Below are positions 44,885 through 59,833 of a stretch of DNA of 64,000 bases, in pieces. Origin of the DNA: Eutreptiella sp. 'Long Island Sound 2002' (taxonomy: Eukaryota; Euglenozoa; Euglenophyceae; Eutreptiales; Eutreptiaceae). The stretch is from NCBI GenBank assembly GCA_964036045.1, contig OZ038382.1, positions 130,262,556 to 130,326,555 on the forward strand, given 5' to 3'. Within the stretch, counting starts at the first letter, position 1, and every line of letters starts with the position of its first letter. Below the pieces are notes generated by a model, which did no database searches, was not told where the DNA came from, and was given only the letters and a program-made list of their open reading frames with translations. The translations under genes were made by a program, and so were the position numbers.

Positions 44885-45330
44885 GCGCACTCAACCAAGT
44901 GTGCACCCCAAAGGCGTACCTGCACGTCACATGGGCATGTGATAGGCCACAACCCCGATTTCGCTTGCTTCGAGGGACTCTAGGCAAGGACAGCGTTGAT
45001 GAGTTGCCATGCCGTTGCGGGGCGCGTTGGTGGGGTCACACCACCGAGGGCAAAGCGGACAGTGGCATGCGTGTTGGTGGGCCCGGTCTTGCGGACCTCG
45101 ACCTGGTAGGGTCCCCGCTAGAAAATGACTTGGCCTTCCCCGACTGGGAAGTGGGCGATGTGGGGGTTGCTCCACGAGAGGAATGCGGGTTGGAATGCGC
45201 AGGAGTGGCCAAGATCGGGTTCCATGGGGTTACAGATGGCATCAATCATATCCTTGTTGGCAAGCCCCACCGTTCCCTCAACCCCCGTGCCCAGCCACAA
45301 GACTTCTTTCCACGTTGGCAGTAAGACTTG
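44885..45330 (-). pseudogene. Fragment of a second dioxygenase-like gene
   Basis: Aligns by eye with the C-terminal 150 codons of the gene at 1966-3885: LPTWKEVLWLGTGVEGTVGL against LPSVDQVLWMGKGAVARVGL, then HSCAFQPAFLSW, VRFALGGVTPPTRPATAWQL against IHFALSGIAPPGRPTTLWHL. TAG replaces a codon after GEGQVIF, and another TAG follows INAVLA. At the exon end AYHMPM then TGA stands where the intact gene has EHHLPMR (ATG TGA against ATG CGA). The N-terminal catalytic part is missing; the 162-bp-repeat element begins just beyond 45340. Confidence 0.7.
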
Positions 45331-45357
45331 GTCTAGGGTCCCCGTGAAACCCTTAGG

Positions 45358-45944
45358 GCGCCAAGTCGGGAGGTGCCCTCCAAAAATTGCGCAGTTTTTG
45401 CCCCGAAACAGCCTTTTTTGGCCCCTACTTGCCCCGAAACCCGGTCTACACGGCCAAACGAAGGCCACCAGTTGCTACACTCCACGTGCGCCTTGATTGC
45501 CCCGTCACCACACGCGCATTTTTCCAAACGTGATGCTAGACCATATGCGATGCTCAAACAAGTGTTTTTAGCCCATTTTAAGCCCGAGAGCATGCGTTTT
45601 GGCCCATGTAAAATACCAAAATGCCTTGAAAAGGGGCCGTCTTGGGACCAAAAAGGGGTCAAAAATGGGTCAAAAATGCGCCACTCCTTAAGTTATCTTG
45701 GACCGTTTGGGATGCTCAAACAAGTGATTTTAGCCCATTTTGAGCCCATGGTGACGCGTTTTGGAGCATCGAAAATCCCAAAATGCCTTCAAAATGGTCC
45801 GTCTCGGGACCAAAAATGGGTCAAAAACGCATTTTTCCAAAAGTCTTGGACCATTTGGGATGCCCAAACAAGTGCTTAGAGCCTGAGAGCCATATGGTGG
45901 AGCTGCCTAGAGCTGGGGAGAGGGGTGGAGATTAGAGGATATAT
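45358..45944 (+). mobile_element. 162-bp-repeat element, truncated copy A
   Basis: Starts inside the element (CCAAGTCGGGAGGTGCCCTC) and runs through three repeat units (CCCAAAATGCCTTGAAAAGG etc.) to the end motif GGGGAGAGGGGTGGAGATTA at 45930. A 35-base inverted tip of another copy (to 45981) follows at once. Confidence 0.8.
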
Positions 45945-46005
45945 GCTTGTTAGCTAAATTTAAGGGGGGAGGGGTGTAGTAACATACATAGAAATAAATA
46001 AATTA

Positions 46006-46935
46006 CTACACCCCTCTCCCCTTAAATTTAGCTAACAAGCAACAACAACAAGCAACAAGCAACAAGCAACAAGCACGTCTCCGTGCCGTTTTGGCCATTG
46101 CACCTTCCCAACGCTTCGGGCTTGACTCTACTTTAGCCATCCTAGAGCCTAGGTGGTGCCCTTGCCAAATCCAAGTTTTGAGCCAAAAACTCACCGGTGG
46201 CGGCCCGGGGCGGTGGCGCCAAGTTGGGAGGTGCCCTCCCAAATCTGCGCAGTTTTGGGCCAAAAGTAGCCATTTTTCGCCCAAAACAGCCCTAGTAAGG
46301 GTTCAAAACAGCCAAACGAAGGCAAACGGCTGCTACATTCACGTGCGGCTTGACTTTCTCGTGACCAAGGGACCTTTGGTGCCCTCTAACTCCACAATAT
46401 ATACGAGAAACGGCCCAAAAAGGCGCGAAAAAGCCCCAAAAACTGCGCAATGTGCACTAGCACCCCGAAACCAAGAACGGGCCGTATCTTGGGCTACGTG
46501 GCTCAAAAACGAATTCCGAGGGCACCTAGTCCACCCGCAACCCCCCACTTTTTATGGTTTCCAAGCCTCAGCATCGCCCAAAGAGACACGTAGACCCCCG
46601 TACCAGTGGTCACTTGGTGCAGCCGGAGGGCCGGCCAGCCCACGCACCGTGGGGGCCAACGGTGGGTCCACCAGGGTCCCCGGGGCGAAAAAAATGATTT
46701 TTTCCAAAGTTGTTCCTAGACCACTTGGGATGCTCAAACCAGTGGTTTTAGGCCGTTTTGAGCCCGTGGTGGCGCGTTTTGGGCCATGGAAAATCCCAAC
46801 ATGCCTTGGAAATGGGCCTTTTTGGGACCAAAAATGGGTCAAAAATGGGTCAAAAACGCGTTTTTCCAAAAGTGATCCTAGACCATTCGGGATGCTCAAA
46901 CAAGTGGTTTTAGCCCATTTTGAGCCCGTGGCGTT
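46006..46935 (+). mobile_element. 162-bp-repeat element, copy B (interrupted)
   Basis: Begins CTACACCCCTCTCCCCTTAA and carries CCGTGCCGTTTTGGCCATTG, GGCGGCCCGGGGCGGTGGCG, CCACCCGCAACCCCCCACTT and two tandem units, then stops at 46935 where an 880-bp element begins. Confidence 0.85.
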
Positions 46936-46953
46936 TTTTTTTGTATACATTTC

Positions 46954-47833
46954 TATATGTCCGAAAACCTGGGGGGGGGGGGGGGTCATTGGCCCTTTTC
47001 GGAGGTTTTGATTGTTTTCGGGTCCGGGGCTGTTGGTTTTTTCGAGTATTATGGGGTGTTGAGGGTACCCCCCCCCCCCATTTTGAGGGTGCCTGATTCA
47101 TTTCATGAGTTTTCAGCTCATGCTTTGACGATATGTTTGAGAAAATCTGGATTTTGTTGAAATTTTGGCCATTTTCGGCTGCTACTGCCACGCTGGTGAC
47201 CGGGGCCATAATTGCAATATCCACGTCACCGGCACCGCTTTTTGTAGGTTTTTGGTGGGTTAGGCCACCCCCCCCCCCCTATTTTGGGGGTGGGGAATCC
47301 ATTTTTGAAGGTGTTGGGGTGTGGTTTAATGGTATGTTGCGGCTATTCTCACCCTTTTCTCTTTGTTGCATGTTCTTGGTGCCTAGAGATTGACAAATCC
47401 AAACGCGACACAACCCGCGACCATCCCGGCCCCATTTCTCAAAAACATCGTCCCCTACCCTACCCCAACCCATACATCTATGAAAAGCCCTTTCCAAGAC
47501 TGTTCCGAAAAGGTACAATACACCCCCCCCTCCGAAACACCATGCTCCGTAAAATCAACCGACACTGTACGGCACGCCAAAACAGGGCAGCGGAACCCTG
47601 CGCAGACCTGCTGAAATCCCCCGAACCTCGGACAGTCCCCGCCGAATTTCGAGAAAATATGGTCACCTACCCCCCTCCAACCCATACATCTCCGAAAAAG
47701 CCCTTTTCAAGGCCATTTCAAAAAGGTATAACATACCCCCCCTACGAGACGCGTAGCAATGGGACAAAGGCCAACACTGACAAAAATCCATCAAAACCAT
47801 CAATGACCCCCCCCCCAAGTTTTCGGACATATA
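46954..47833. mobile_element. 880-bp inverted-repeat element (MITE-like)
   Basis: The left end reads TATATGTCCGAAAACCTGGG and, after a G-run, TCATTG. The right end is the inverse complement (CAATGA, C-run, AAGTTTTCGGACATATA). The inverted repeat is about 32 bases, flanked by TA. The interior holds paired CCCATACATCTATGAAAAGC / CCCATACATCTCCGAAAAAG half-units, about 200 bases apart, and no convincing gene. Could be a TA-inserting MITE. Confidence 0.8.
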
Positions 47834-47836
47834 TTA

Positions 47837-49014
47837 CTACACCCCTCTCCCCTTAAATTTAGCTAACAACAAGCAACAACACGTCTCCGTGCCGTTTTGG
47901 CCATTACACCTTCCCAACGCCTCGGGCCTCACTCTACTTTAGCCATCCTAGAGCCTAGGTGGTGGCCTTGCCAAATCCAAGTTTTGAGCCAAAAACTCAC
48001 CGGTGGCGGCCCGGGGCGGTGGCGCCAAGTCGGGAGGTGCCCTCCCAAATCTGCGTAGTTTTGGGCCAAAAACATCCATTTTTCGCCCAAAACAGCCCTA
48101 GTAAGGGTTCAAAACAGCCAAACGAAGGCAAACGGTTGCTACATTCACGTGCGGCTTGACTTTCTCGTGACCAAGGGACCTTTGGTGCCCTCTAACTCCA
48201 CGATATATACGAGAAACTGCCCAAAAAGGCGCCAAAAAGCCCCAAAAACTGCACAATATGCACCAACACCCCGAAACCAAGAACGGGCCGTATCTTGGGC
48301 TACGTGGCTCAAAAACGAATTCCGAGGGCACCTAGTCCACCCGCAACCCCCCACTTTTTATGGTTTGCAAACCTCAGAATCGCCCCACGAGACACGTAGA
48401 CCCCCGTACCAGTGGTCACTTGGTGCAGCCGGAGGGCCGGCCAACCCACGCACAGTGGGGGCCAACGGTGGGTCCACCAGGGTCCCCGGGGCGAAAAAAA
48501 TGATTTTTTCCAAAGTTGTTCCTAGACCACTTGGAATGCTCAAACCAGTGGTTTTAGGCCGTTTTGAGCCCGTGGTGGCACGTTTTGGGCCATGGAAAAT
48601 CCCAAAATGCCTTGAAAATGGGCCGTTTTGGGACCAACAATGGGTCAAAAATGGGTCAAAAACGCATTTTTCCAAAAGTGATCCTCGACCATTTATGATG
48701 CTCAAACAAGTGGTTTTAGCCCATTATGAGCCCGTGGCGACGCGCTTTGGCCCATGGAAAATCCCAAAATGCCTTGAAAATGGGCCATTTTGGGACCAAA
48801 AATGGGTCAAAAATGGGTCAAAAACGCGTTTTTCCAAAAGTGATCCCGGATCATTTGGGATGCTCAAAAAAGTGTTTTTAGCCCGTTTTGAGCCCGTTTT
48901 GATGGAGTTTAGCCCCTTCCACCACATAAATGCACCACTTTGTGCCCTTCGCCCGTACCTTAGAGCCCCGTGGTGGAGCCACCTAGAGTTGGGAGAGGGG
49001 TGTAGATTGGAGGA
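47837..49014 (+). mobile_element. 162-bp-repeat element, copy C (full length)
   Basis: 1,178 bases from CTACACCCCTCTCCCCTTAA to GTGTAGATTGGAGGA, next to (TA)n on the right. Homologous landmarks recur exactly 162 bases apart (TGCTCAAAC at about 48537 and 48699, TGCTCAAAA at 48861). One frame stays open through the array (ORF 48149-49231), but so does the opposite strand. Confidence 0.9.
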
Positions 49015-49019
49015 TATAG

Positions 49020-49082
<63 letters not shown>

Positions 49083-49083
49083 G

Positions 49084-49117
<34 letters not shown>
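49014..49117. repeat. (TA)n tract
   Basis: About 100 bases of TA with a few C and G interruptions, between element copy C and the LINE 3' end. Confidence 0.95.
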
Positions 49118-49118
<1 letters not shown>

Positions 49119-49610
49119 GTCATAGTCATAGTCATAACCACTTATCATGGCGTCTACTGGAGTTACCGGGCATCTCGCGCCGACAGGTGGTTCCTGCCTC
49201 GCTCGATCCCGTGGGTCCCAGGGCTGCCTGAGGTGGCCCATAGCATGACGGAGGACCCAGAGGACCGGGGATACCGGTCAACCAGGCTTTGGGGGCAGTG
49301 GCGGCTGCAAAGCGTTAGCATTAGCAACGGCGACGGACGCTGGCCCGTTTGTTCGCCGGGGGTATGGGGGCAAGGCACAGCAACGCAGCAGCATCGCAAC
49401 AAGCAGAAAGCAAAGGCTTCTCCGTCCGGCGCAAAGCGGCAACCAAGGCACAAAGCAGCACACATGCGGCGAAGCAAGAGCGGACTCTCCGTTGTTCGCG
49501 TACCCCCGCCACCGTGGAGACGTCCACTACCCGTGACCCCACGTAATCCATTGTCAGTTGCGTACTCGTATATACCCACCAGCCCTGACTCCTCATATCC
49601 CACTGCCAGC
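49117..49610 (-). mobile_element. LINE-like 3' end, second copy
   Basis: Nearly identical to 57700-58190: GTCATAGTCATAGTCATAAC, GGAGTTACCGGGCATCTCGC, CCTCCGTCATGC complement and CCGTGACCCCACG. On the minus strand it ends in (TATGAC)3 followed by (TA)n. The similarity stops near 49610, so this is a 5'-truncated or recombinant copy. Confidence 0.8.
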
Positions 49611-49865
49611 ACGCGCGAACCGCGCCTGAACGTCAGGCGCGTTGTACGGGTGGGGATCGCGGGCCAACATCTGCCGCAAGCAGACGTCGACGAAGTGGTC
49701 CCATCCGTTGTCCCTCGCCGGACGGTCCGCGTCCACGCGCGCCTGGAACGCCGCATACGTGTGCGGCCCGTGTCTGACGAGATCAGACACCGTGTCTACC
49801 AGGCGCCGGGCACGTCGCCGGAAGGCTGGCAACTCCGCGGGATTGGTGGGGACAGATAGCGACAT
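49593..49865 (-). CDS. Short ORF next to the LINE 3' copy, unknown
   Basis: A 90-codon minus frame, MSLSVPTNPAELPAFRRRAR to DVQARFARAGSGI, with balanced composition (VDTVSDLVRHGPHTYAAFQA, DNGWDHFVDVCLRQMLARD). It may be the C-terminus of a retroelement protein. No family recognised. Confidence 0.35.
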   Translation of the reverse strand: MSLSVPTNPAELPAFRRRARRLVDTVSDLVRHGPHTYAAFQARVDADRPARDNGWDHFVDVCLRQMLARDPHPYNAPDVQARFARAGSGI

Positions 49866-49879
49866 TCAGCTAACGAAGG

Positions 49880-50930
49880 CTGTGTGAGCTATGGACTTGG
49901 CAGTACGGGTGGACTCTGTGGCCCGTCCTACTCGCTGCTGGCCTTATGTTTCATGACACATCGCACGACACAGTTATCCTCCCCTCTTGCGCGCCCCCCC
50001 CCCTTCCCTTTCGTGCTCCTTTGCCCCCGGTGTCGCCCCCTAGGTGTGCTTCTTGGTTCTACCCGGTTGTTGGTGGGTGTGTTGCCAGGCAGGGTTGGGG
50101 GGGGGGGGGGGGCGCCCGACGCTGGCTCTGGTCCCTCCCTCCGGGAGTTTCCCCACGGGGGGGCCGATGCATGCACTCCCCGTCAGGGTGTAACTCTGTT
50201 GTACGGGCCGTCCATTTGTACCCGTTCCGTACAAATGGACCTGCGCCGTAACCAGGTACGTCGGCCCTTCCCCACACCGGGGTCGGGTACACTGTGGGTC
50301 TCTGGGGAGTCCTTGCGGGATAGGCGCGTCTCTTGCCTGCCCCGATGGACGGTGTGCCCTACCCGCAGCCCCTCACTGGACACGAACCGCAGTACGTGCC
50401 GTGGGGAGTGCTCTTGGTCAGGCCCATTGGCCACCCCCCAGGGCCAGTGCCACCTCGGGCCGCTGGCCAACCGTCCCGGGCGTAACCCACCTTATTGCCT
50501 CCGCTCAGGTGGGGCCGATACGGACCCGGGGGGGCCCCCAAAACCCCTGAGGTCAGGTATCTCACCAGCGTCTTTTGCGGGCTCTTGTCACCCCGCCCCC
50601 CCCCCCCGTTCGCTGCGGTGTTGGTCCCCGCCTCCCAGCTTTCTTCCCCAGGGGTGCCCCCCTTTCCCGCGCCCTTTGCCGTGCTTCCTGGCTCCTGCCG
50701 TGTCCCGTCTGCCCCTGCTGTCTGTCCCCGCTCTGGCGCGTTGGTGTCCTTTGTTTTTTTTTTTTAGCATCTCCACCGCTCGCCACTCGTCTCTCCCCCC
50801 GGCGTTTCGGTCTGTCCTCTGCCCCCCCCCCATGTCCCCTCGCTGTCTCCTCGCTCTCCTCGCCCCTTTCTTGGGTGGGTGGAGGAGAAGGGGGTGGGGG
50901 GGGGGGGGCGTCCTCGCTGCCTGTCCTCTG
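49880..50930. other. GC-rich low-complexity stretch
   Basis: C/G-rich with runs of 10-14 G (50098, 50598, 50900). A perfect 11-base inverted repeat CCATTTGTACC/GGTACAAATGG-like hairpin lies at 50209-50238 (TCCATTTGTAC, loop, GTACAAATGGA). Long ORFs on both strands are Pro/Arg/Gly-biased and not credible. Confidence 0.5.
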
Positions 50931-51940
50931 GCGTAAGCACGTCGCAAGCACGGTGCAGGCACGAGGCGCGGCACTTGTCCCTCTGCAGGTGGGGGGGGGG
51001 GGGCTTGTAGTGTGGCTCCCGTCGTCGCCCTTCCTACCCTGCGGTCGCACCGTTGGGGCGTGCACGGCGCGTGCTCCCTTTGGGTAGGGTCGTGTGGTCC
51101 GTCCCGCACCCTCTCTCCGCTGCCTCTCCACCCTGCCGCTTTGTCCTCGGGGGGGGGTCCGCGTTCCGCTACCGTCATCCCCCACCCTCGGGGTTTCTCG
51201 CTGTCCGTCCTCTGGCGTAAGCACGTCGCAAGCACGGCGCAGGCACGAGGCGCGGCACTTGTCCCTCTGCAAGGGGGGGGGGGGGGGTTTGCCGTGTGGC
51301 TCCCGTCGTCGCCCTTCCTACCCTGCGTTCGCACCCCCGGTGCCCCCCCCGCTGGGGCTTGCACGGCGCGTGCTTCCTACGGGCACGGTCGTGTGGTCCG
51401 TCCCGCACCCTCTCTCCGCTGCCTCCCCACCTTGCCGCTTTGTCCTCGGGGGGGGGGGGGGGGCTGTCCGCCCCTCCCTACCTTCATCCCCCACCCTTGG
51501 GGGGGCGGAGGTGTGTGGGGGGGGGGGGGGCCTTGTTGTCTTCCCTTCGTTGCACGCATGTCGCAGGCAGGACGCAAGCACGGCGCAGGCACGAGCCGCG
51601 GCACTTGTCCCTTTGCGGGGTGGGGGGCATGCCTTGTGGCTCCCGTCGTCACCCTTCCTACCCTGCGTTCGCACCCACGGTGGTCCCCCCGCTGGGGCTT
51701 GCACGGCGCGTGCACTCTATGGGCACGGTCGTGTGGTCCGTCCCGCACCCTCTCGCCGCTGCCTCCCCACCCTGCCGCTTTGTCCTCGGGGGGGGGGGGC
51801 GCTTTTTGCGCCCCCTACCTGCATCCCCCACCCTTGGGGGGGCGCCCTTGTCGTCTTCCCTTCGTAGCACGCACGTCGCAGGCACGACGCAAGCATGGCG
51901 CAGGCACGAGGCGCGGCACTTGTCCCTCTGCAGGGGGGGG
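50931..51940. repeat. GC-rich minisatellite, period 284-346
   Basis: Four units anchored by GCGCAGGCACGAGGCGCGGC at about 50952, 51236, 51582 and 51898. Each continues GGCACTTGTCCCTCTGCA, a G-run, GTGGCTCCCGTCGTCGCCCT, GTGCACGGCGCGTGC-like sequence and TCCGTCCCGCACCCTCTC. Unit length changes through the G-runs and a small insertion in unit 3. Confidence 0.9.
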
Positions 51941-52121
<181 letters not shown>

Positions 52122-52998
52122 CTACACCCCTCTCCCCTTAAATTTAGCTAACAAGCAACAAGCAACAACAACAAGCACGTCACCATTCCGTTTTGGCCAT
52201 TGCACCTTCCCAACGCTTCGGGCTTGACTCTACTTTAGTCATCCTAGAGCCTAGGTGGTGGCCTTGCCAAATCCAAGTTTTGAGCCAAAAACTCACCGGT
52301 GGCGGCCCGGGGCGGTGGCGCCAACTCGGGAGATGCCCTCCCAAATCTGCGCAGTTTTGGGCCAAAAACAGCCATTTTTCGCCCAAAACAGCCCTAGTAA
52401 GGGTTCAAAACAGCCAAACTAAGGCAAACGGCTGCTACACTCCACGTGCGGCTTGACTTTCTCCTGACCAAGGGACCTTTGGTGCCCTCTAACTCCACGA
52501 TATGTCCGAGAAACGGCCCAAAAAGGCGCCAAAAACCCCCAAAAACTGCGCAATATGCACCAGCACCCCGAAACCAAGAACGGGCCGTATCTTGGGCTAC
52601 GTGGCTCAAAACCGAATTCCGAGGGCACCTAGTCCACCCGCAACACCCCACTTTTTAGGGTTTCCAAACCTCAGAATCGCCCCACGAGACACGTAGACCC
52701 CCGTACCAGTGGTCACTTGGTGCAGCCGGAGGGCCGGCCAACCCACGCACAGTGGGGGCCAACGGTGGGTCCACCAGGGTCCCCGGGGCGAAAAGAATGA
52801 CTTTTTCCAAAGTTGTTCCTAGACCACTTGGGGTGCTCAAACAAGTGTTTTTAGGCCGTTTTGAGCCCGAGGTGGCGGGTTTTGGGCCATAGAAAATCCA
52901 AAAATACCTTGAAAATGGGCCGTTTTGGGACCAACAATGCGTTAAACACGGGTGAAAAATGCGTTTTTTTCAAAAATGATCCTTCACCATTTATGATG

Positions 52999-54235
<1,237 letters not shown>

Positions 54236-54247
54236 TGGGTTTATTAT

Positions 54248-54448
54248 GTGGGAGTTGAGCACAAGGTGGAGGGGAAGGCTAATGGGAATTTATATCTGCT
54301 CAGAAAGAGCCCATCCGTACGTATGTCCATCAAAGCGCAATGTACCGTAACCGTGTGGCAGTGTTGGAGGAACGAAGCACAGTTGGCAAAACACGTGAAG
54401 GAATTACTTGCGAGTCTCGTGGTAATCACTTTACAGAAACAGTTGTAA
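54248..54448 (+). CDS. Short ORF, unknown
   Basis: 66 codons, [20 protein letters not shown] to VVITLQKQL, balanced composition, in the single-copy island between element copies. No family recognised. It runs opposite to the LRR-like gene and may be its antisense flank. Confidence 0.25.
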   Translation: MGVEHKVEGKANGNLYLLRKSPSVRMSIKAQCTVTVWQCWRNEAQLAKHVKELLASLVVITLQKQL

Positions 54449-54626
54449 CCTTTGCTCCCAAGGTTTAGACATGGGATGAAGGGGAAGGTAATTCTGTTAG
54501 TAGTACACCCGTACATTGGGAACTCCCACGGATGGCAACCTGAACTGGTTGGAACTCTTGGGTACTAGAAAAGCGTGGAATCGAAGGGAACAGGCTTTAA
54601 ATTGCATAGAATTGCTGACGAAGGAC

Positions 54627-55352
54627 CTAGTCGTCGTCACTATACAAATGGGGTGAATCGAATGCATCACATGAAATTGTTGTATGCACGTCAACGGCAA
54701 AGTGGTTTACTAGCACTTGCAATGCACAAACCCCTGCCATATCAATATTATAATTGTAGAGAAAATTTAGCGAAAGCAGTGCGGATGTGTTGCTTTGTTG
54801 CAACACTTGCGGATTCCATTTGTTAACCAAGGTGTTGACGAGGTCAATCACACTATGGTCAACAAGACCAATGTCTTGGAAATCCAGTTGAATGGAACAC
54901 AAAGTGGTTGCAAGTTCTTGGATGTAAAAGGGTTTGGCCAATTCATTTTGGGTCCCCCACTTCTGATTTGCACGGACGTTCAAATAGAAACTTTGCAGCT
55001 TTTTATATTGTCCCATCAAACGAAATAAAGAGGCCACCCCAAGTGGACCTATGTGGTTGTAACCTAGGTCTAGATGCATGTGGGTAAGTGTTTGCGCGTT
55101 GCACAATTCATTTGCCAACGCGCATGCACCACTATTAGTGATGGACCCAGAGGAGAGATCGAGGTGGAGTAAATTAAGCATATGCATGCCCTTACAGAAA
55201 ACGTCTTTGAAGACGCGATTCGATGTGTTATCGTCCATAAAAGTTACCAACCCGTCTTCATTCTTTGCGTTGCGCAAACTCAGAGCCAAAGTTGTGAGAG
55301 ATGTGCAATTCAATAGGTTCTCTGCCATGTCTGAGGCGCACAAGGACGGCAT
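54627..55352 (-). CDS. Leucine-rich-repeat-like protein
   Basis: 241 codons from ATG 55352 to TAG 54627. Leucine-rich units with the LxxLxLxxNxIxxxGxxxLxxxL pattern of ribonuclease-inhibitor-type LRRs: NLLHLDLSSGSITNSGACAL, then TLTHMHLDLGYNHIGPLGVA, and a weaker ALLSLNFLYNYNIDMAGVCA. It starts only three bases from the edge of an inverted repeat element, so the N-terminus is probably lost, and fewer repeats are present than in full-length family members. LRR proteins bind other proteins; no further function can be assigned. It is the only convincing non-mobile ORF in 45-57 kb. Confidence 0.6.
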   Translation of the reverse strand: MPSLCASDMAENLLNCTSLTTLALSLRNAKNEDGLVTFMDDNTSNRVFKDVFCKGMHMLNLLHLDLSSGSITNSGACALANELCNAQTLTHMHLDLGYNHIGPLGVASLFRLMGQYKKLQSFYLNVRANQKWGTQNELAKPFYIQELATTLCSIQLDFQDIGLVDHSVIDLVNTLVNKWNPQVLQQSNTSALLSLNFLYNYNIDMAGVCALQVLVNHFAVDVHTTISCDAFDSPHLYSDDD

Positions 55353-55355
55353 GTA

Positions 55356-56309
55356 GCATGATAAAAAAGGCCAAAACGCGGCACCACGGGCTCAAAATGG
55401 GTCCAAACCACTTGTTTGAGCATCCCGAATGGTCCACGATCACTTTTGGAAAAACGCGTTTTTCACCCATTTTTGACCCATTTTTGGTCCCAAAACGGCC
55501 CATTTTCAAGGCATTTTGGGATTTTTCGTGGCCCATAACGCACCACCACTGGCTCAAAACGGCCTAAAAACACTTCTCTGAACATCCTAAGTGGTCTAGG
55601 AACAACTTTGGAAAAAATGATTTTTTTCGCCCCGGGGACCCTGGTGGACCCACCGTTGGCCCCCAACGTGCGCGGGCCGGGCTGCCCTCCGGCTCCACCA
55701 AGTGACCACTGGTACGGGGGTGTGAGTGGCTCGTTGGGCGATTCTGAGGCTTGGAAACCACAAAAAGTGGGGGGTTGCGGGTGGACTAGGTGCCTTCGGA
55801 ATTCGGATTTGAGCCACGTAGCCCAAGATATGCCCCGTGCTTGGTTTCGGGGTGTTGGTGCGCATTGCGCAGGTTTTTGGGGCTTTTTGGCGCCTTTTTG
55901 GGCCGTTTCTCCGACATATCGTGGAATTGAAGGGCACTAGAGAGCTCTTTGACACGGTGAAGTGAAGCCGCACGTGCAGTGTACTCATCGTATCCCTTCG
56001 TTTGGGGATTTCGCCCGGGTTTTGGGGCTGTTTTGGGCGAGAAATGGCTGTTTTTGGCCCAAAACTGCGCAGATTTGGGAGGGGACGTCCCGACTTGGCA
56101 GCCCCGCCCCGGGCCGCCACCGCTGAGTTTTTAGCTCAGAACTTGGATTTGGCAAGGCCACCACCTAGGCTCCAAGATGGCTAGAGTAGAGTAGAGCCCG
56201 AAGCGATGAGGTGGAGCAATGGCCAAAACGGTGAGGAGAAGTGCTTGCTTGTTGTTGCTTGCTTGTTGTTGCTTGCTTGTTAGCTAGATTTAAGGGGAGA
56301 GGGGTGTAG
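55356..56309 (-). mobile_element. 162-bp-repeat element, inverted copy I
   Basis: Inverse orientation, from the array (GCATTTTGGGATTTTTCGTG) to the terminal motif GGGGAGAGGGGTGTAG at 56309; the array-side end is truncated at the LRR-like gene. Separated from copy J by only TAATATATATATATATTA. Confidence 0.85.
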
Positions 56310-56327
56310 TAATATATATATATATTA

Positions 56328-59833
<3,506 letters not shown>

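Noticed and set aside
54575-54826. Plus-strand ORF overlapping the LRR-like gene
   Set aside because: The minus-strand LRR pattern continues through the overlap and is the better supported reading; the plus frame has no recognisable motif.
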